Shown: piece after piece, positions 6,172 to 7,507 of the stretch
How positions within the stretch are numbered: position 1 is the first letter of the stretch
Layout: every line of letters begins with the position of its first letter
NCBI GenBank assembly: GCA_022601315.1
Contig: JAHZIU010000300.1
Span: 1-7,507, forward strand
Length of the DNA: 7,507 bases
Source: Betaproteobacteria bacterium
GTDB lineage: Bacteria > Pseudomonadota > Gammaproteobacteria > Burkholderiales > Nitrosomonadaceae
Direction of reading: 5' to 3'
The notes under the pieces: generated by a model
The model's database searches: none
Told to the model about the DNA's origin: nothing
The model's input: the letters and a program-made list of their open reading frames with translations, nothing else
Program-made: the position numbers and the translations under genes

Positions 6172-6804
6172 ATGAAAATTGAAGTTAGCGCCGAACAGCG
6201 CTCTTTGCAGGGAAAGGGTGCGAGCCGCCGCCTGCGTGGCTCTGGAAAAGTACCAGCGGTCATCTATGGCGGAGAAAATGCAGCGCAGTCTATTCAATTG
6301 GACCATAATGATATCTATCATAAACTTGCGCTAGAAGCATTTCATGCGTCTATTTTGACATTAAATGTTGCTGGGAAAAAAGAGTCTGTATTATTACGTG
6401 ATGTGCAAATGCATCCATTTAAACGGCAAGTGTTACATATTGATTTTCAGCGTGTTGATAAGAATAAGAAGATTCATATGAAAGTCCCATTACACTTTGT
6501 TAATGCGGATATTTCACCAGGTGTTAAAACTTCTGGTGGCATTGTGAGCCATGTATTAACGGAAGTAGATATTTCTTGTTTGCCAGGAGATTTGCCAGAA
6601 TTTATCACGGTAGATTTAGTCGATATGACCGCAGGGCACACTTTGCATTTAAGTGATTTAGTGCTGCCAAAAAATATTGAAATTCCAATGCTGGTTAAAG
6701 GTGAAGATTTACCTGTTGCAGCAATTGTAATTCCACGTGCTGTTGTTTCTGAAGAAGCAACCACAAGTGAAACGGCAGCAGAAGAAAAAACTGACGAATC
6801 TTAA
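6172..6804 (+). CDS. rplY: 50S ribosomal protein L25, long CTC/TL5 form
   Basis: L25 binds 5S rRNA in the central protuberance of the large subunit. Residues 1-93 are the L25 domain: [20 protein letters not shown] (7-26), VPAVIYGG (27-34), [19 protein letters not shown] (74-92). Residues 97-190 form the extra C-terminal beta domain of CTC/TL5 proteins ([42 protein letters not shown]). Residues 191-210 are an acidic, Glu/Thr-rich disordered tail. The length of 210 is normal for the long form, compared with about 94 in E. coli. GGAGAAG at 6160-6166 is a strong ribosome-binding site 5 bases before the ATG. Genes of this type commonly lie between prs and pth, as here. The upstream hairpin suggests a separate control of this gene from prs. 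Confidence 0.96.
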   Translation: MKIEVSAEQRSLQGKGASRRLRGSGKVPAVIYGGENAAQSIQLDHNDIYHKLALEAFHASILTLNVAGKKESVLLRDVQMHPFKRQVLHIDFQRVDKNKKIHMKVPLHFVNADISPGVKTSGGIVSHVLTEVDISCLPGDLPEFITVDLVDMTAGHTLHLSDLVLPKNIEIPMLVKGEDLPVAAIVIPRAVVSEEATTSETAAEEKTDES

Positions 6805-6811
6805 TTGATGT

Positions 6812-6864
6812 GAAATACAAGATAAATCTGCTGGTGCTAAAAATACCAGCAGATTTTGTATTTC
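6812..6864 (+). terminator. Strong hairpin terminator after rplY
   Basis: AAATCTGCTGGT (6824-6835) pairs perfectly with ACCAGCAGATTT (6845-6856) around a 9-base loop, and T-rich DNA (TTTTGTATTT) follows from 6854. Below this, GAAATACA (6812-6819) pairs with TGTATTTC (6857-6864), with a four-base bulge AGAT on the 5' side. This is the strongest such structure in the window. It ends rplY transcription or attenuates read-through into pth. Confidence 0.75.
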
Positions 6865-6895
6865 TGGCAACGACAATAAATATTTATGAAATGCC

Positions 6896-7465
6896 ATGAA
6901 ACTCATTGTAGGTCTGGGTAATCCAGGTAACGAATATGCGAATACACGTCATAATGCCGGGTTTTTATGGGTGGATCATTTAGCTGACAAACTAAATGTG
7001 ACACTCAAGTCAGAGAGTCGATTTCATGGCTTATGTGCACGCGTGAGTCAAGCGGATATTGATCTTTGGCTACTAGAGCCACAAACCTATATGAACTTGA
7101 GCGGACGTTCTGTATCAACATTGTGCCATTTTTACAAAATCCAACCCGATGAAATTATTGTTGTTCATGATGAACTGGACTTGTCGCCTGGTGTTTGCAA
7201 GTTAAAATGGGGGGGGGGCTTAGGTGGCCACAATGGTCTTAAAGACATTGCAGCACAGTTGGGCACCAAAGATTTCTGGCGTCTACGAATTGGTATAGGT
7301 CATCCCGGCGATCGAAATGCTGTAGTAGGCTATGTATTACGCCCAGCCATGAAAGAAGAAGCATTGTTGATTGGTGAAGCCATTGATCGCAGCCTCGAAA
7401 TATGGCCACAGCTTGCAAAAGGCGACTGCCAGGCAGCAATGCTGAAATTACACACCAAAACTTAA
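6896..7465 (+). CDS. pth: Peptidyl-tRNA hydrolase
   Basis: Pth cleaves the ester bond of peptidyl-tRNAs that drop off ribosomes, recycling tRNA; it is essential in most bacteria. The bacterial Pth signature is complete. KLIVGLGNPG with Asn9 is at 2-11, TRHNAGF with catalytic His19 at 17-23, PQTYMNLSG with Asn67 at 62-70, VVHDELDL with Asp92 at 89-96, and GGGLGGHNGLKD with Asn113 at 106-117. DFWRLRIGIGHPG follows at 126-138. The 189-residue length is typical. The ATG at 6896 gives the conserved N-terminus directly; no clear Shine-Dalgarno precedes it. Codons 105-108 (Trp-Gly-Gly-Gly) are written with ten consecutive Gs (7209-7218), a slippage-prone tract, but the frame is intact. It is preceded by the rplY terminator and followed by the likely ychF start. 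Confidence 0.97.
   Translation: MKLIVGLGNPGNEYANTRHNAGFLWVDHLADKLNVTLKSESRFHGLCARVSQADIDLWLLEPQTYMNLSGRSVSTLCHFYKIQPDEIIVVHDELDLSPGVCKLKWGGGLGGHNGLKDIAAQLGTKDFWRLRIGIGHPGDRNAVVGYVLRPAMKEEALLIGEAIDRSLEIWPQLAKGDCQAAMLKLHTKT
7209..7218 (+). repeat. G10 homopolymer inside pth
   Basis: Ten uninterrupted Gs encode the end of a Trp codon, two GGG Gly codons and the start of a GGC Gly codon. The reading frame is correct with exactly ten Gs. The tract is a candidate for replication slippage or sequencing length errors. Confidence 0.95.
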
Positions 7466-7502
7466 TTCACTATAAATATAAAATCACAATGAGAATCAGA
7501 TC

Positions 7503-7507
7503 ATGAG
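7503..7507 (+). CDS. Probable start of the next gene (ychF expected)
   Basis: The window ends in ATGAG, 38 bases after the pth stop, with a weak purine stretch TGAGA (7490-7494) before it. In many proteobacteria pth is followed by ychF (an Obg-family ATPase), whose product often begins Met-Ser; ATG-AG is compatible with this. An ATG at 7489 runs into a stop after five codons. The identity is inferred from gene order only. Confidence 0.3.

Noticed and set aside
5866..6321. Minus-strand open frame of 151 codons
   Set aside because: It runs antisense to the conserved 3' end of prs and 5' end of rplY and across their hairpins; it has no family features.

Overview
The window reads as ordinary chromosomal housekeeping DNA from an AT-leaning betaproteobacterium (GC looks like about 40% by eye, not computed). 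The order lolB, ispE, tRNA-Gln(TTG), prs, rplY (long CTC type), pth and probably ychF is a known proteobacterial neighbourhood. The protein sequences suggest Betaproteobacteria, perhaps the Nitrosomonas/Nitrosomonadales area. That placement comes from recalled family features, not from a search.

Layout. Positions 1-989 hold the first 329 codons of a minus-strand gene that runs off the left edge. It encodes an unrecognised protein with one N-terminal membrane segment. Positions 990-1235 are a divergent intergenic region with a TATAAT box and an 11-bp direct repeat. Positions 1236-3119 are the complete minCDE division-site operon (minD starts with TTG; minD and minE overlap by ATGA). Positions 3173-4767 hold lolB (outer-membrane lipoprotein insertion) and ispE (isoprenoid precursor synthesis), joined by three 11-bp tandem repeats that cover the lolB stop codon. 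A tRNA-Gln gene lies at 4906-4980. Positions 5117-6067 are prs (PRPP synthetase), followed by a weak terminator hairpin and a second, stronger hairpin just before rplY (6172-6804). A long bulged hairpin, the best terminator in the window, separates rplY from pth (6896-7465). The last five bases are probably the first bases of the next gene, expected to be ychF.

How the genes fit together. MinC, MinD and MinE place the division septum. LolB completes the Lol pathway. IspE is step four of the MEP pathway. tRNA-Gln, ribosomal protein L25 and peptidyl-tRNA hydrolase belong to translation, and Prs feeds nucleotide, His and Trp synthesis. No mobile element, CRISPR array, toxin-antitoxin pair or defence system is visible, and I did not find a novel multi-gene system. 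The items most worth a second look are an uninterrupted G10 tract inside the essential pth gene, the unclear (possibly ATT) start of lolB, the paired hairpins before rplY, the truncated unknown membrane protein with its repeated upstream sequence, and an Asn in the usually Gly-containing PRPP-binding loop of Prs.
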